In this document: positions 1 to 8,010 of the stretch, one piece after another
How positions within the stretch are numbered: position 1 is the first letter of the stretch
Layout of the letters: each line of letters begins with the position of its first letter
NCBI GenBank assembly: GCA_023484805.1
Contig: JAMDAM010000041.1
Coordinates: 1-35,631 of the forward strand
Direction of reading: 5' to 3'
Source: Thermoplasmatota archaeon
GTDB taxonomy: Archaea > Thermoplasmatota > Thermoplasmata > Thermoplasmatales > Thermoplasmataceae
Length of the DNA stretch: 35,631 bases
The notes under the pieces: generated by a model
Told to the model about the DNA's origin: nothing
Databases searched by the model: none
The model's input: the letters and a program-made list of their open reading frames with translations, nothing else
Program-made: the position numbers and the translations under genes

Positions 1-1164
1 TGATATCAACGCCATCACTATCAATGCAGCGGAAATTATGCTCCACATGATGACCGGGTAAGGATGGAGAAACTGGAGGATAAGCGTGCCAATGAACGGG
101 GAGAAGGGAAAAATGAAGCTGAATATCGCAGAACTGTATCCAAAATACTCTCCTCTCCGGTCAGTTGGAGCGATCCTGGAGATGAACACCTGGGAAAACT
201 GGGATGTCATGTTCTCTCCCATAGTTAACAATGCCGCGTTCGCCAGCAATATATAGAAGATCCCTGTCAGGCCGAAGATGAAATATGAAGCTGAATAGAT
301 TATAAGCCCCAGGGCGTATGTATGAATTTCCCCAATCTTCACGGCCAGCGCATTGACCCTGAACTGGAAAATGATAACTATCAGGGTGTTGACAGCGTAA
401 AGCGCTGTGATCTGGAACTCCGGATAGCTGAACCTGCTTGTCAGGTAAAGAGGCAGCAGGGGATTCTCGAACATGTTTGAGAATAGCGCGGAAAAGGCAA
501 GCACAAGCGAGACCAGTATGAGCAGCCTGTCCTCCCTGATGGAAAACCGCCGTTCTCTCTTTTCAATAGATTCATGAGATGAGGGCAGGGATTCGGGAAC
601 GTACCTGTATATTATCAGTATTTCTACAAAGCTGCCGAAGACTGGAGCGAGAAAGAAGTAAGCTGGATTAATTATTGCCGTAAGACCGGAGAAAATCAGC
701 CCGATTCCGATACCAACATTGCTCAGGACCCTGACGAGGCTGAATGAATTCAGGCGTTGTGATTCGCTCGACAGATCTGTGAGGATTGAGTTTCCAACAT
801 TGTACTGAATGTTGTTGAGAATGCTTATGATCACCATCATGGCAGTTATTGCGATTATTGACAGGTTCCTGTATACAACAAAGAAGAATGCCAGATAAGT
901 GAACAGGAGCAGAAGCGGCATCAGGAGAGCCAGGCCTCGCCTGCCGCTTACATCCGATATCCGTCCGCCAAATATGGAAAATGGCACTGTGAAGACTGAT
1001 TGCAGCATGAAGATGATCCCTATGTCTATGTAGTCCAGCCTCCTGACTGTAAGGAGGTATATGGATATCAGTATCCACAGCGGGTACCTCGTGAATCCCC
1101 TTATGAAATCAGCGAAGGCAATCGCAATTATTGAGGGATGATAACCTGGTTTGTTGGCTGACAT
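1..1164 (-). CDS. Major facilitator superfamily transporter, 3' end outside the window
   Basis: This is a polytopic membrane protein whose reading frame is open from the ATG at 1164 to the window edge (388 codons, no stop seen). The N-terminal half shows hydrophobic segments in pairs. After the second segment comes the loop GGRISDVSGRRG (about residues 63-74), which matches the MFS loop 2-3 signature G-x-x-x-D-x-x-G-R-R/K. A charged central linker (around ESIEKRERRF) separates two six-helix halves. MFS proteins are secondary transporters; the substrate cannot be read from the sequence. A TATA-like box lies about 26 to 35 bases upstream of the ATG, which suggests a leaderless message independent of ftsY. 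The C-terminus is missing only because the window ends. Family assignment is fairly sure, function is not. Confidence 0.8.
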   Translation of the reverse strand, partial: MSANKPGYHPSIIAIAFADFIRGFTRYPLWILISIYLLTVRRLDYIDIGIIFMLQSVFTVPFSIFGGRISDVSGRRGLALLMPLLLLFTYLAFFFVVYRNLSIIAITAMMVIISILNNIQYNVGNSILTDLSSESQRLNSFSLVRVLSNVGIGIGLIFSGLTAIINPAYFFLAPVFGSFVEILIIYRYVPESLPSSHESIEKRERRFSIREDRLLILVSLVLAFSALFSNMFENPLLPLYLTSRFSYPEFQITALYAVNTLIVIIFQFRVNALAVKIGEIHTYALGLIIYSASYFIFGLTGIFYILLANAALLTMGENMTSQFSQVFISRIAPTDRRGEYFGYSSAIFSFIFPFSPFIGTLILQFLHPYPVIMWSIISAALIVMALIS

Positions 1165-1189
1165 TGAGGGCACCGTTTATTCCAGTGCG

Positions 1190-1199
1190 ATATATTAAA
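1190..1199 (-). promoter_or_regulatory. TATA-like box for the MFS gene
   Basis: The minus strand reads TTTAATATAT about 30 bases before the ATG at 1164, the spacing expected for a leaderless archaeal transcript. It lies between the ftsY stop and the MFS start. Confidence 0.45.
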
Positions 1200-1203
1200 G
1201 ATG

Positions 1204-2076
1204 TTATGAGAAGATCTTCTGCAGATACCACTCCGGGTCAAACCTCACTATGTCGTCCATGCCCTGTCCAGTGCAGAGAAAGAGAACAGGCTTTTTCATG
1301 GACATTACAATGCTCAGCAGTGACCCCCCCTTAGCGTCTGTGTCAAGCTTTGTAAGGATTATTGCATCGAAACCGGTTTCCTTAAGAAATGTTTCCGCCT
1401 GGTTCAGGGCATCCTGCCCCACCATTGAATCCAGCACCAGGACTGTGAGATTTGGTTTGGATACGCGCTTGATCTTTTTCATCTCGTCCACAAGATTCTT
1501 GTTTGTCTGCATCCTTCCCGCCGAGTCTATAAGGACATAATCCAGCCCTCTTGCGCGGGCATGCTCGATGGCATCGAATGCGACGGCAGATGGATCGCTC
1601 CCATGTTCATGCCTGATGACCTTCACCCCGACGCGATCCCCGAGTATGGCTATCTGGTCTATAGCTCCTGCCCTGAAGGTGTCTGATGCCGAAATCACGC
1701 TTCGCTTCCCCGCGTCCTTGAGGTATTTTGCCACCTTTGCTATTGTTGTGGTCTTGCCGGTGCCATTGATCCCAAGGAACAAGATGACGTAAGGCTTTTC
1801 AGTTACTCCGAGGATATCAAGGTCAAACTTGCTTGCCACGAGAACGTCCCTGATTGAATCCCTCACGATACCCATCAGGGTAGATTTGCTGATCTTCTTT
1901 ATCCTGTCCACACGCTTCCTGATGTCATTCTCTATTGCCTCGACGGCTTCAAAAGACACATCAGATTCCAGAAGAACGTTACGTATTTCGTCTTCTATTT
2001 CTCCCTTCTTTGCGTTGAGAACTTCATCATCGTCCGGGATGTCGTGCCTGAAAAGTTTTTTCAGCCCCTCAAACAT
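1204..2076 (-). CDS. ftsY: Signal recognition particle receptor FtsY
   Basis: FtsY is the SRP-type GTPase that docks SRP-ribosome complexes at the membrane. The 290-residue protein starts MFEGLKKLF at 2076; a longer frame upstream only reads through the prefoldin gene. An N-domain helical bundle (about 1-90) precedes the NG GTPase: G1 GINGTGKTTT (about 102-111), DTFRAGA (about 132), G3 DSAGR (184-188; most FtsY have DTAGR), G4 TKLDTDAKGG (about 242) and the closing G-x-G-x-x-x-D motif near the C-terminus. The long acidic A domain of bacterial FtsY is absent, as is usual in archaea. The start lies one base after the pfdA stop, so the two genes are almost certainly cotranscribed. Linkage of prefoldin alpha to ftsY is conserved in archaea; SRP54 is not in this window. 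Confidence 0.95.
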   Translation of the reverse strand: MFEGLKKLFRHDIPDDDEVLNAKKGEIEDEIRNVLLESDVSFEAVEAIENDIRKRVDRIKKISKSTLMGIVRDSIRDVLVASKFDLDILGVTEKPYVILFLGINGTGKTTTIAKVAKYLKDAGKRSVISASDTFRAGAIDQIAILGDRVGVKVIRHEHGSDPSAVAFDAIEHARARGLDYVLIDSAGRMQTNKNLVDEMKKIKRVSKPNLTVLVLDSMVGQDALNQAETFLKETGFDAIILTKLDTDAKGGSLLSIVMSMKKPVLFLCTGQGMDDIVRFDPEWYLQKIFS

Positions 2077-2077
2077 T

Positions 2078-2497
2078 TCAGCTCTTGCCCTGTTCCTCTT
2101 GCCTTGCCTGGTTAACAACCGAAAGCAGTGCCTCATAACGGTTCACGAGATCCGACCGCCTCGTGTTGAGAGTACCTATTGAATTCTGCAGATCGGCGAT
2201 GTTCCTGTCCAGCCTGTTAGAAAGCTTTTCTGGATCTTCCTCAATATAAACATCTGACCCGACGGGAACAAGCATCCTGGATTTTGTATCAATGTTTCCC
2301 AGTGCAAATATCCCGGCGCCAATGGAAATTCTCCTGTCTCTTGAGCCAGAGATTTCAGTGTCCTTCAATATTGTCTGGACCCTCCGGATTTCCTCCATTC
2401 CTCTTAGAAGCCCGTTAAGCTGTGTATCAAGTGAATCTATCAGCGACTTCGTATAATTTATCTCGTCAACTATGTTGACTTGGTTCTCTTCTGCCAT
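2078..2497 (-). CDS. pfdA: Prefoldin subunit alpha
   Basis: This is the alpha subunit of the hexameric jellyfish-shaped chaperone prefoldin (GimC), which passes unfolded proteins to the thermosome. The 139-residue protein has two long heptad-rich helices (about 8-45 and 95-135) flanking a beta-hairpin region (IGAGIFALGNI ... MLVPVGSDVYIE, about 60-90). That double hairpin separates alpha from the shorter beta subunit. I chose ATG at 2497, one base after the pgk stop; an in-frame ATG at 2509 would overlap pgk by 11 bases and is possible. The tight spacing with pgk upstream and ftsY downstream indicates a three-gene operon. The beta subunit gene is not in this window. Confidence 0.9.
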   Translation of the reverse strand: MAEENQVNIVDEINYTKSLIDSLDTQLNGLLRGMEEIRRVQTILKDTEISGSRDRRISIGAGIFALGNIDTKSRMLVPVGSDVYIEEDPEKLSNRLDRNIADLQNSIGTLNTRRSDLVNRYEALLSVVNQARQEEQGKS

Positions 2498-2498
2498 A

Positions 2499-3746
2499 TT
2501 AATTACCATTGAACAGCGCTCTGCTTTCACTGAGTGCCTGCAGAACTGGCATTGCCTCACCGGATAAATAGCTTATCAGGGCTCCCCCACCTGTTGATGC
2601 ATGATCAATCCTGTTTAACATGCCGAGTTTTTCCATGGCGCTCAGGGTGTGCCCGCCGCCGGCGATGCGTAACGCCCTGCTCCTTGAGATCGCATTTAGC
2701 ACCTCAAAGGTACCGGAGGAGTAGGCGGGCATCTCATACATCCCCATGGGCCCGTTCATGAATATGGCCTTTGCCTCCCTGATGTGCTGGGTAAACAGCA
2801 CTATGGAATCGACTCCAATATCCGCAAGCAGTTCGTCATCCGGAACCTCGTCCTCGACCGAAATTCTACGCCCTGAAGGGTTGAGAATGAAATCCACTGG
2901 CATTATGACCTTATCACCGTGTTTCTGCAATATTTCGGTGCATTCTTTCAGCAGCGATTCGTGGTCCTTGTTGTTCTTGATTATGAATTCTGTGTTCTTC
3001 CTGCCTATATTTTTCCCGGATGCCCACAAAAAGGCATTTGCTACTACACCGCCAACCAGTATTGCATCAACTATTCCCCTGTCAAGGAAATTCTTTGATA
3101 CGGCAATGGAATCGTCAATCTTAGATCCCGCCAGGATTGCCAGCTTGGGGTGTTCCTTTCCACCGTTGAACCGGTCAAGCATTGTTATCTCCTTTTCTAT
3201 AAGCTTGCCAGCGATGTTGGGCTTTACCCTCCTGAAACCAACTAAAGTTGTCTGGGCACGATGTATTGCAGGGAAGGCGTCTATGACGTAGTAATCCATC
3301 AGCGGTTCAAGGTTCCTTACAATGTGGCTGCTCTCCATTGCTTCAATGTCATTTGCCGGAATTTCCGTTTCTTCTGAATAGAACCTGGTATTCTCCAGCA
3401 TGAGGATTTCGCCCACTTTCATCGATTTCACCGCTTCATTGACTACCTTCCCGAACAGCGCGTCCACGAACTTAACGTCCCGGCCCAGGACGCGCTTCAT
3501 GTAGGCTGCATGTTTTTCGAGACTGGTGAAGTCCTCCTTTCCTGGCCTGCTCTGGTGAGCTACTATAACAACCCTTGAATCCATCAGGCTGTTTATGGTG
3601 TCCACATGGGACTTGAATCTCGATCCTCCAAGTATCTCCCCATTCATCGGGTTCATCGGGGAATTGATGTCTAGCCGCAGGAATACCGTCTTTCCTCTCA
3701 GGTCAAACGAATCAAGCGTGAAAAAGGACTGCATTAACTCAGCCAT
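2499..3746 (-). CDS. pgk: Phosphoglycerate kinase
   Basis: PGK transfers phosphate between 1,3-bisphosphoglycerate and ADP in glycolysis and gluconeogenesis. From ATG 3746 the protein has 415 residues, near the archaeal norm; ATG 3734 (MQSFF) is an alternative. Family motifs in order are FLRLDINSP (substrate-binding R-x-D-x-N), HQSRPG (the archaeal form of HLGRP), DAFPAIHRAQTT, AGSKIDDS, FMNGPMGMYE and the nucleotide-loop GGGHTLSAME, then STGGGALISYL near the C-terminus. The upstream region to 3831 is shared with the divergent nucleotidyltransferase gene and is A/T-rich with TATA-like stretches on both strands. It is unusual to see pgk leading the prefoldin alpha-ftsY pair, where ribosomal protein and aIF6 genes are more often found in archaea. 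Confidence 0.95.
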   Translation of the reverse strand: MAELMQSFFTLDSFDLRGKTVFLRLDINSPMNPMNGEILGGSRFKSHVDTINSLMDSRVVIVAHQSRPGKEDFTSLEKHAAYMKRVLGRDVKFVDALFGKVVNEAVKSMKVGEILMLENTRFYSEETEIPANDIEAMESSHIVRNLEPLMDYYVIDAFPAIHRAQTTLVGFRRVKPNIAGKLIEKEITMLDRFNGGKEHPKLAILAGSKIDDSIAVSKNFLDRGIVDAILVGGVVANAFLWASGKNIGRKNTEFIIKNNKDHESLLKECTEILQKHGDKVIMPVDFILNPSGRRISVEDEVPDDELLADIGVDSIVLFTQHIREAKAIFMNGPMGMYEMPAYSSGTFEVLNAISRSRALRIAGGGHTLSAMEKLGMLNRIDHASTGGGALISYLSGEAMPVLQALSESRALFNGN

Positions 3747-3831
3747 GGACAGTAATCTGCTGCGCACTTCATATTGATTTCGATGGAAACCAAAAATACT
3801 ATTATTATGGTTGTCGTGATAATAAAGGCAG

Positions 3832-4578
3832 ATGAAGGCACTTATAACAGCGGCTGGCCAGGGAACAAGGTCGGGCCTCGACGGCAAGATGCGCAAGGAG
3901 ATGCTGCCGATTTACACCGTAAGAGACGGAAGGATAGTACTGAGACCTGTGCTTGACTGCGTTATATACGGCTTCTTAAGGGAAGGGATAAAGGAGATAT
4001 ACCTCGTCCTTGACTGGGAAGATAAATTCACGAGGGAGTACATCGAGCGTGAGTATTCTGATGTTACCATAATATACCAGGGCGAAAGGAGAGGATTTGG
4101 AAGGGCCGTCCTACTTGCGAAGGACTACATCGGGCAGGAGAGCTTCATCCTGAATGCAGGCGATGGCATTGTTCTTGAACCGGCACACATAAAATCCGTC
4201 CTAACGAGGATGGAGCGCAACCCCGACATGAACATTCTGACTTTGATGCAGGTCGATAATCCCCAAAGATACGGTGTGGCTTCCGTGAAAATCGCCGGCA
4301 AAGACATAAGGGTTACAAAGGTTGTGGAAAAACCATCTGCACCGGAAAGCAACTATGCAATGTGCGCCTTCTACGCGCTTGTCCCTGAAATATTTGATTA
4401 TCTCGCGAACCAGCACTCAGAAGAGGTTGAACTCACGCCAGCTATACAGGGAACCATAGAAGCGGGTAAGGAGACGACAGCTCTGCTTGTTGATAAAAAA
4501 GACTGGATCAGCGTTGGGCTGGCTACTGAATACATTAACATACTCAGGAGAAGCCTTGAACGCTGCGGTACTCCCTGA
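3832..4578 (+). CDS. Sugar-1-phosphate nucleotidylyltransferase
   Basis: This is a member of the NTP_transferase family that makes nucleotide sugars (typically UDP- or dTDP-glucose) from NTP and a sugar-1-phosphate. The 248-residue protein begins with the nucleotide-binding signature AAGQGTR followed by KEMLP (about residues 7-27). A metal-binding region NAGDGIVLE lies near 103-112, and KVVEKP (about 164) fits the conserved E-K-P substrate motif. There is no C-terminal left-handed beta-helix, so acyl- or acetyltransferase activity is not expected. Its stop lies 9 bases from the end of the convergent Agl3-like gene, which needs UDP-glucose, so a UTP:glucose-1-phosphate role is attractive. That pairing is inference; nucleotide and sugar specificity cannot be read with certainty. 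A TATA-like stretch near 3800 suits a leaderless ATG. Confidence 0.85.
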   Translation: MKALITAAGQGTRSGLDGKMRKEMLPIYTVRDGRIVLRPVLDCVIYGFLREGIKEIYLVLDWEDKFTREYIEREYSDVTIIYQGERRGFGRAVLLAKDYIGQESFILNAGDGIVLEPAHIKSVLTRMERNPDMNILTLMQVDNPQRYGVASVKIAGKDIRVTKVVEKPSAPESNYAMCAFYALVPEIFDYLANQHSEEVELTPAIQGTIEAGKETTALLVDKKDWISVGLATEYINILRRSLERCGTP

Positions 4579-4587
4579 ATGACTGGA

Positions 4588-5748
4588 TCACGGTGCTTTC
4601 CAGAACGTCCTGGGCATTATTGTGCCAGAAAGTTTCCTTATTCTCGGCACAAACTGCTGGAGGTCCTGGAGCATGTGAAGTATCTCCTCATCTAGCGTCC
4701 TTTTGCTCCTGTATCCAAGTTTCTTGAGGTTCTCGTTGACTGGGTGGTAATAGTGGGATTCCCTTTCCACCCTAGGGTTGTCAATGTGCCTTATTTCGGC
4801 GCTTTTCCCGAATTCACGCTCGTAAATTTCCTTAACTCTTTCAGCTAGGTAGTTCACGGAATAAGCCTTGTCGAACTGGTTGAATACCCTGTATTCTCCG
4901 TCTCCCGGTGGATTCTCCAATGCAATTGCAAGGCATGTAACGCTGTCCTCCAGTGGGAGAAATCCCCTTGTCTGCCCCCCTTCTCCATATGGCGTGATCG
5001 GCAGGCCTGAAACTGCCTGTGCACAGAACCTGTTCAGGACTGTACCCCATACTTCATCGATGTCGTATCTTGTATATAATCCGGTTTCAGCTATTTCATC
5101 TATCCTTGTTCCGTATACAACACCCTGCATGACATCTGTGACGCTCAGGTTCCATACCCTGTTGGCAAACATCAGGTTGTTTGAATCGTGCACCTTAGTC
5201 CAGTGGTACCAGCTGCCTGCATTCTTCGGGAACGGAAGGTGATCCTTCCTGCCGTTATACTCTATGTCAAAGAAACCCTCCGGAATGTCTATGTTCGGCG
5301 TTCCATATTCACCCATGGTGCCAAGCTTGAGGATGTGTGTGTCGGGTGCAGCATCCTTTACGGCATATACAAGATTCAGCGTGCTTACAATGTTCTTGAC
5401 CATTGTGTCAGTGGCCTGCTTCAGTCCTATCATTGAATAGGGGGCAGACCTCTGCTCGGCCAGATGAACAACGGCATCCGGCTGAGCTTCCCGGATAATC
5501 CTGTACATGAAATCCGCATTGCTGACGTCTCCCCTGAAAAATTCCAGATCCCCGAATCCAGAGGATTCCAGTTCCCTGATCCTGCCTGCCATTGTTCCGA
5601 TGGGAAGGGCGGACTCGGATCCAACCTCCCTGACGCGCCTTCGCGTGAAAAAATTGTCAGCTCCAGACACAGTGTGCCCCATCTTCATTAGCCTGAGAGC
5701 CAGAGACCAGCCGATGTAGCCATCAACACCGAGAATTAGAACCTTCAT
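4588..5748 (-). CDS. agl3: UDP-sulfoquinovose synthase (Agl3/SQD1 family)
   Basis: The enzyme converts UDP-glucose and sulfite to UDP-sulfoquinovose with NAD as internal hydride carrier. The 386-residue protein is an extended SDR. It has the dinucleotide motif GVDGYIG (7-13), the QRSAPYSM stretch that is typical of SQD1, GTMGEYGTPNIDIPEG with catalytic Thr144, and YHWTK with Tyr181 and Lys185, then QGVVYGTR. These residues sit within one position of plant SQD1 Thr145/Tyr182/Lys186. SQD1-type enzymes supply sulfolipid in plants and a sulfosugar for S-layer N-glycans in Sulfolobus (Agl3). In an archaeon a glycoprotein role is the more likely one. A TATA box ends about 22 bases before the ATG, so the gene probably has its own leaderless promoter. 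Confidence 0.92.
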   Translation of the reverse strand: MKVLILGVDGYIGWSLALRLMKMGHTVSGADNFFTRRRVREVGSESALPIGTMAGRIRELESSGFGDLEFFRGDVSNADFMYRIIREAQPDAVVHLAEQRSAPYSMIGLKQATDTMVKNIVSTLNLVYAVKDAAPDTHILKLGTMGEYGTPNIDIPEGFFDIEYNGRKDHLPFPKNAGSWYHWTKVHDSNNLMFANRVWNLSVTDVMQGVVYGTRIDEIAETGLYTRYDIDEVWGTVLNRFCAQAVSGLPITPYGEGGQTRGFLPLEDSVTCLAIALENPPGDGEYRVFNQFDKAYSVNYLAERVKEIYEREFGKSAEIRHIDNPRVERESHYYHPVNENLKKLGYRSKRTLDEEILHMLQDLQQFVPRIRKLSGTIMPRTFWKAP

Positions 5749-5769
5749 GTCTTCCAGATATTGCTGTGG

Positions 5770-5778
5770 CTTTTAAGG
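5770..5778 (-). promoter_or_regulatory. TATA-like box for the Agl3-like gene
   Basis: The minus strand reads CCTTAAAAG centred about 26 bases before ATG 5748. It lies in the 47-base gap after the ABC ATPase stop and predicts initiation at or next to the ATG. Confidence 0.45.
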
Positions 5779-5795
5779 CTTTATTGAGCCGGACA

Positions 5796-6554
5796 TCACT
5801 CGGACATGACTGTCAGGACCTGGTCTACAGTCTTATAGAATTCGTCGCTTCTGGTGTTCCTTGGTCTCTGCAGGGTTATGGGCATTTCCCTTAGAACCCT
5901 TGCCGGCCTGTGGCTCAGGATGACTATAACATCGCTCATCTGCACCGCCTCATCAACGTTGTGTGTGACCATCAAAATGGTATTGGGGTTTTCCACTGGT
6001 GATTCCCAGAGATCGAGGAGCTCTTCCCTGATTGCCTGTGCCGAGAAAACATCCAGACCGCTGAAGGGCTCGTCCAGCAGCAGCACGTCAGGAGAAGTGG
6101 CAAGGGCTCGTGCTATTGCCACACGCTGCTTCATTCCGCCAGATAGCTCCTTGGGATATGCTTTTTCGAATCCATCTATACCGACGAGCCTGATGTTATT
6201 CATGGCTATCTCCCTTCGCTTGTCCCGATCCTTGATCAGGGGTTCAAGTGCAAGCTGGACGTTGTCCAGAACATCAAGCCATGGAAAGAGTGCTGCGTTC
6301 TGGAACACCACTGACACCCTGAAATCCGTACCCATCTCTTCCTTGTCACCGTACAGGATCCTTCCGGACGTTGGCTTTGTCAATCCAAGAATCATCCGCA
6401 GAAGTGTTGATTTTCCGGATCCTGACGGACCTATAATTGAAACGAACTGGTTCTTTTTCACCGTGAAACTGATGTCCTCTATGGTCTTGATGGAACTCCT
6501 GGCATATTTGTACTCCATGGCTACGTGATCAACGGTGAGAACCTCATCCATCAT
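5796..6554 (-). CDS. ABC transporter ATP-binding protein, nitrate/sulfonate/taurine type
   Basis: This is the cytoplasmic ATPase of an importer of the SsuB/TauB/NrtD group. In the 252-residue protein Walker A is GPSGSGKST (about 43-51), the Q-loop is VVFQNAALFPW, the signature is LSGGMKQRVAIARAL (about 137-151), Walker B is VLLLDEPFSGLD and the switch is VTHNVDEAV. The FPW after the Q-loop and the HRPARV stretch near the C-terminus are typical of the nitrate/sulfonate group. No permease or solute-binding protein is adjacent, so the partners must be elsewhere or the protein acts in an unusual assembly. ATG codons at 6554 and 6551 are both possible; the TATA box upstream fits a leaderless start. 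The substrate is not determined by the sequence. Sulfonate is a guess prompted by the neighbouring sulfosugar synthase. Confidence 0.9.
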   Translation of the reverse strand: MMDEVLTVDHVAMEYKYARSSIKTIEDISFTVKKNQFVSIIGPSGSGKSTLLRMILGLTKPTSGRILYGDKEEMGTDFRVSVVFQNAALFPWLDVLDNVQLALEPLIKDRDKRREIAMNNIRLVGIDGFEKAYPKELSGGMKQRVAIARALATSPDVLLLDEPFSGLDVFSAQAIREELLDLWESPVENPNTILMVTHNVDEAVQMSDVIVILSHRPARVLREMPITLQRPRNTRSDEFYKTVDQVLTVMSE

Positions 6555-6570
6555 TGCGGTATTTAAGTAT

Positions 6571-6580
6571 CATATAAATA
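6571..6580 (-). promoter_or_regulatory. TATA-like box for the ABC ATPase gene
   Basis: The minus strand reads TATTTATATG centred about 22 to 25 bases before the tandem ATG codons at 6554 and 6551, as expected for a leaderless transcript. Confidence 0.5.
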
Positions 6581-6632
6581 TTGATTGAATAACCGTCATC
6601 GTGTCCAATTATCTGTCCGTTTTCCATTCTCG

Positions 6633-6747
6633 AGTCAGGTCTTTCCCTGATCTGACTGAATGCAGACTGGCCGTGAGAACAGCCAGTGAGATAGAAAAAT
6701 TACTGTTCGCTGTTTCAAATGGTGGCCGGAGGCGCAATCGCGCCCCC
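6633..6747. other. Gene-free stretch with three predicted hairpins
   Basis: Between the ABC ATPase promoter and the aCPSF2-like stop lie about 190 bases without a convincing gene. Three inverted repeats are visible: AGTCAG/CTGACT (6633-6638 with 6652-6657), ACTGGC/GCCAGT (6666-6671 with 6682-6687), and a very G/C-rich one (GGCGC-AATC-GCGCC at 6731-6744, extendable outward with one mismatch). The last lies about 25 bases downstream of the aCPSF2-like stop on the minus strand and could mark its 3' end. A small RNA is possible but unproven. Confidence 0.3.
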
Positions 6748-6771
6748 CGACGCGTATATCAATATTTCAGG

Positions 6772-7998
6772 TTACGAGACCTCGAATTCGTGCCCGTTGA
6801 ATGGGAGTTCAACATCGAATTCCGAGAGATCCTCCAGGAGGTTCTCCCTGTTGTCTCCGTGGCACAGTATGACCTTCTCCGGGTCAACCTGCTTCACGAA
6901 ATCGATGAGATCGTCATGCCCGGCATGGGCAGACAGATCAAAGAAATCAAGCTTCATATTAGGCTTGACCGTTGCCCCTGCAATTTTTATCGTCCCATTC
7001 TCCATGAGGCTCCTGCCGTTCGTCCCTTCCACCTGGTATCCTGTTAGGAATATAGCGCTCTTCGTGTCATTCATCAGTTTTTCTATATATGAGAGAACTG
7101 GTCCGCCGTCAAGCATGCCTGATGTGGTTATCACTATGTCACTATCAAGCGCGCTTTCCCTCATTCTTCTGCCCCTGATCTGCCTGACCTTGCCCACGGA
7201 TTTGGAGAATCCCTTCTGGGATCTCAGGAATCCCGGGGTGTGGAGATATATTCCAGAAATTCCGTTTCCCATTCCGTCGACTGAGATGTTGTATCCCATG
7301 TCGCTCAGGATCATTATGAGTTCCTGGGTTCTTCCCATGGCAAATGAAGGAAGTATTACCTTGCCTCCGTCCTCAACAACCTCCTTCACTCTCTGCCTGA
7401 GCCGCTTCACAACCTGGTCCCGCTCTTCATGGTTCTTTCCCGCATAGGTGCTCTCCATTATGAGTATATCTGCCTTCTGCGGTCTTGCACCGTTGAGCAG
7501 CATGGTTTCCTTTGTGTAAAGATCACCAGTCACAAGTATGGACCTGGAATTCTCGAATTTCCACATGGTCGATCCCGGGATATGACCTGCCGATTGTGCG
7601 GTAACCTGGAAAGGACCATCAACGATTGTCTCATTGTAGTTCACGTTCTGGAAAGAACTGTACAGTGACGAGATGTCATCGATGTCAAACCTGGATGGGT
7701 ATCCCTCTATGTTCGTGACCTTTATTGAGTCCTCAAGCATGGGCCTCATGCTGTTAGCCGTCATTATGGTCGAGTAGAATTTCGCATCGTACTCGTGATA
7801 GTAAACGGGCAAGGCGCCCATGTGGTCCAGATGCGCGTGTGTGAGATATATGCTCTTCACCGGCTCCGGGGGTAGAGGGAACTCTGGCGGTTTTTCCGGA
7901 ATGACTCCGTAGTCCACCATCACGTCATAATCCTTTTCCCTTATCTTTATAGCCAACCTTCCTACTTCTTCTGCTCCGCCTAAAAATTTTATTTTCAT
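6772..7998 (-). CDS. Beta-CASP metallo-beta-lactamase RNA nuclease, aCPSF2 type
   Basis: This is a zinc-dependent ribonuclease of the CPSF/RNase J superfamily involved in RNA processing or decay. The 408-residue protein begins KIKFLGGAEEVGR, followed by the metal motif HAHLDH (54-59), a conserved SAGHIPGS stretch, the metal-binding VTGD, the beta-CASP insert (ILPSFAMGRTQEL, then TTSGML) and the C-terminal metal-site SAHAGHDD and LCHGD. It has no N-terminal KH domains, which separates it from aCPSF1, the factor for transcription termination. The start resembles aCPSF2 rather than RNase J. It begins 12 bases after the MTA phosphorylase stop, so the two are probably one transcript. Whether it acts as an endo- or 5' exonuclease cannot be read from the sequence. 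Confidence 0.88.
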   Translation of the reverse strand: MKIKFLGGAEEVGRLAIKIREKDYDVMVDYGVIPEKPPEFPLPPEPVKSIYLTHAHLDHMGALPVYYHEYDAKFYSTIMTANSMRPMLEDSIKVTNIEGYPSRFDIDDISSLYSSFQNVNYNETIVDGPFQVTAQSAGHIPGSTMWKFENSRSILVTGDLYTKETMLLNGARPQKADILIMESTYAGKNHEERDQVVKRLRQRVKEVVEDGGKVILPSFAMGRTQELIMILSDMGYNISVDGMGNGISGIYLHTPGFLRSQKGFSKSVGKVRQIRGRRMRESALDSDIVITTSGMLDGGPVLSYIEKLMNDTKSAIFLTGYQVEGTNGRSLMENGTIKIAGATVKPNMKLDFFDLSAHAGHDDLIDFVKQVDPEKVILCHGDNRENLLEDLSEFDVELPFNGHEFEVS

Positions 7999-8010
7999 TT
8001 TAGTTTTTCC

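Noticed and set aside
668-1078. Minus-strand open frame of 136 codons
   Set aside because: It lies in another frame of the MFS gene, whose frame shows membrane helices and the MFS loop motif; the alternative product is compositionally odd.
6719-7447. Plus-strand open frame of 242 codons, and similar long frames at 5854-6528, 2746-3291 and 20187-20507
   Set aside because: All lie opposite well-identified genes and have Ser/Leu/Pro-rich products typical of antisense frames.
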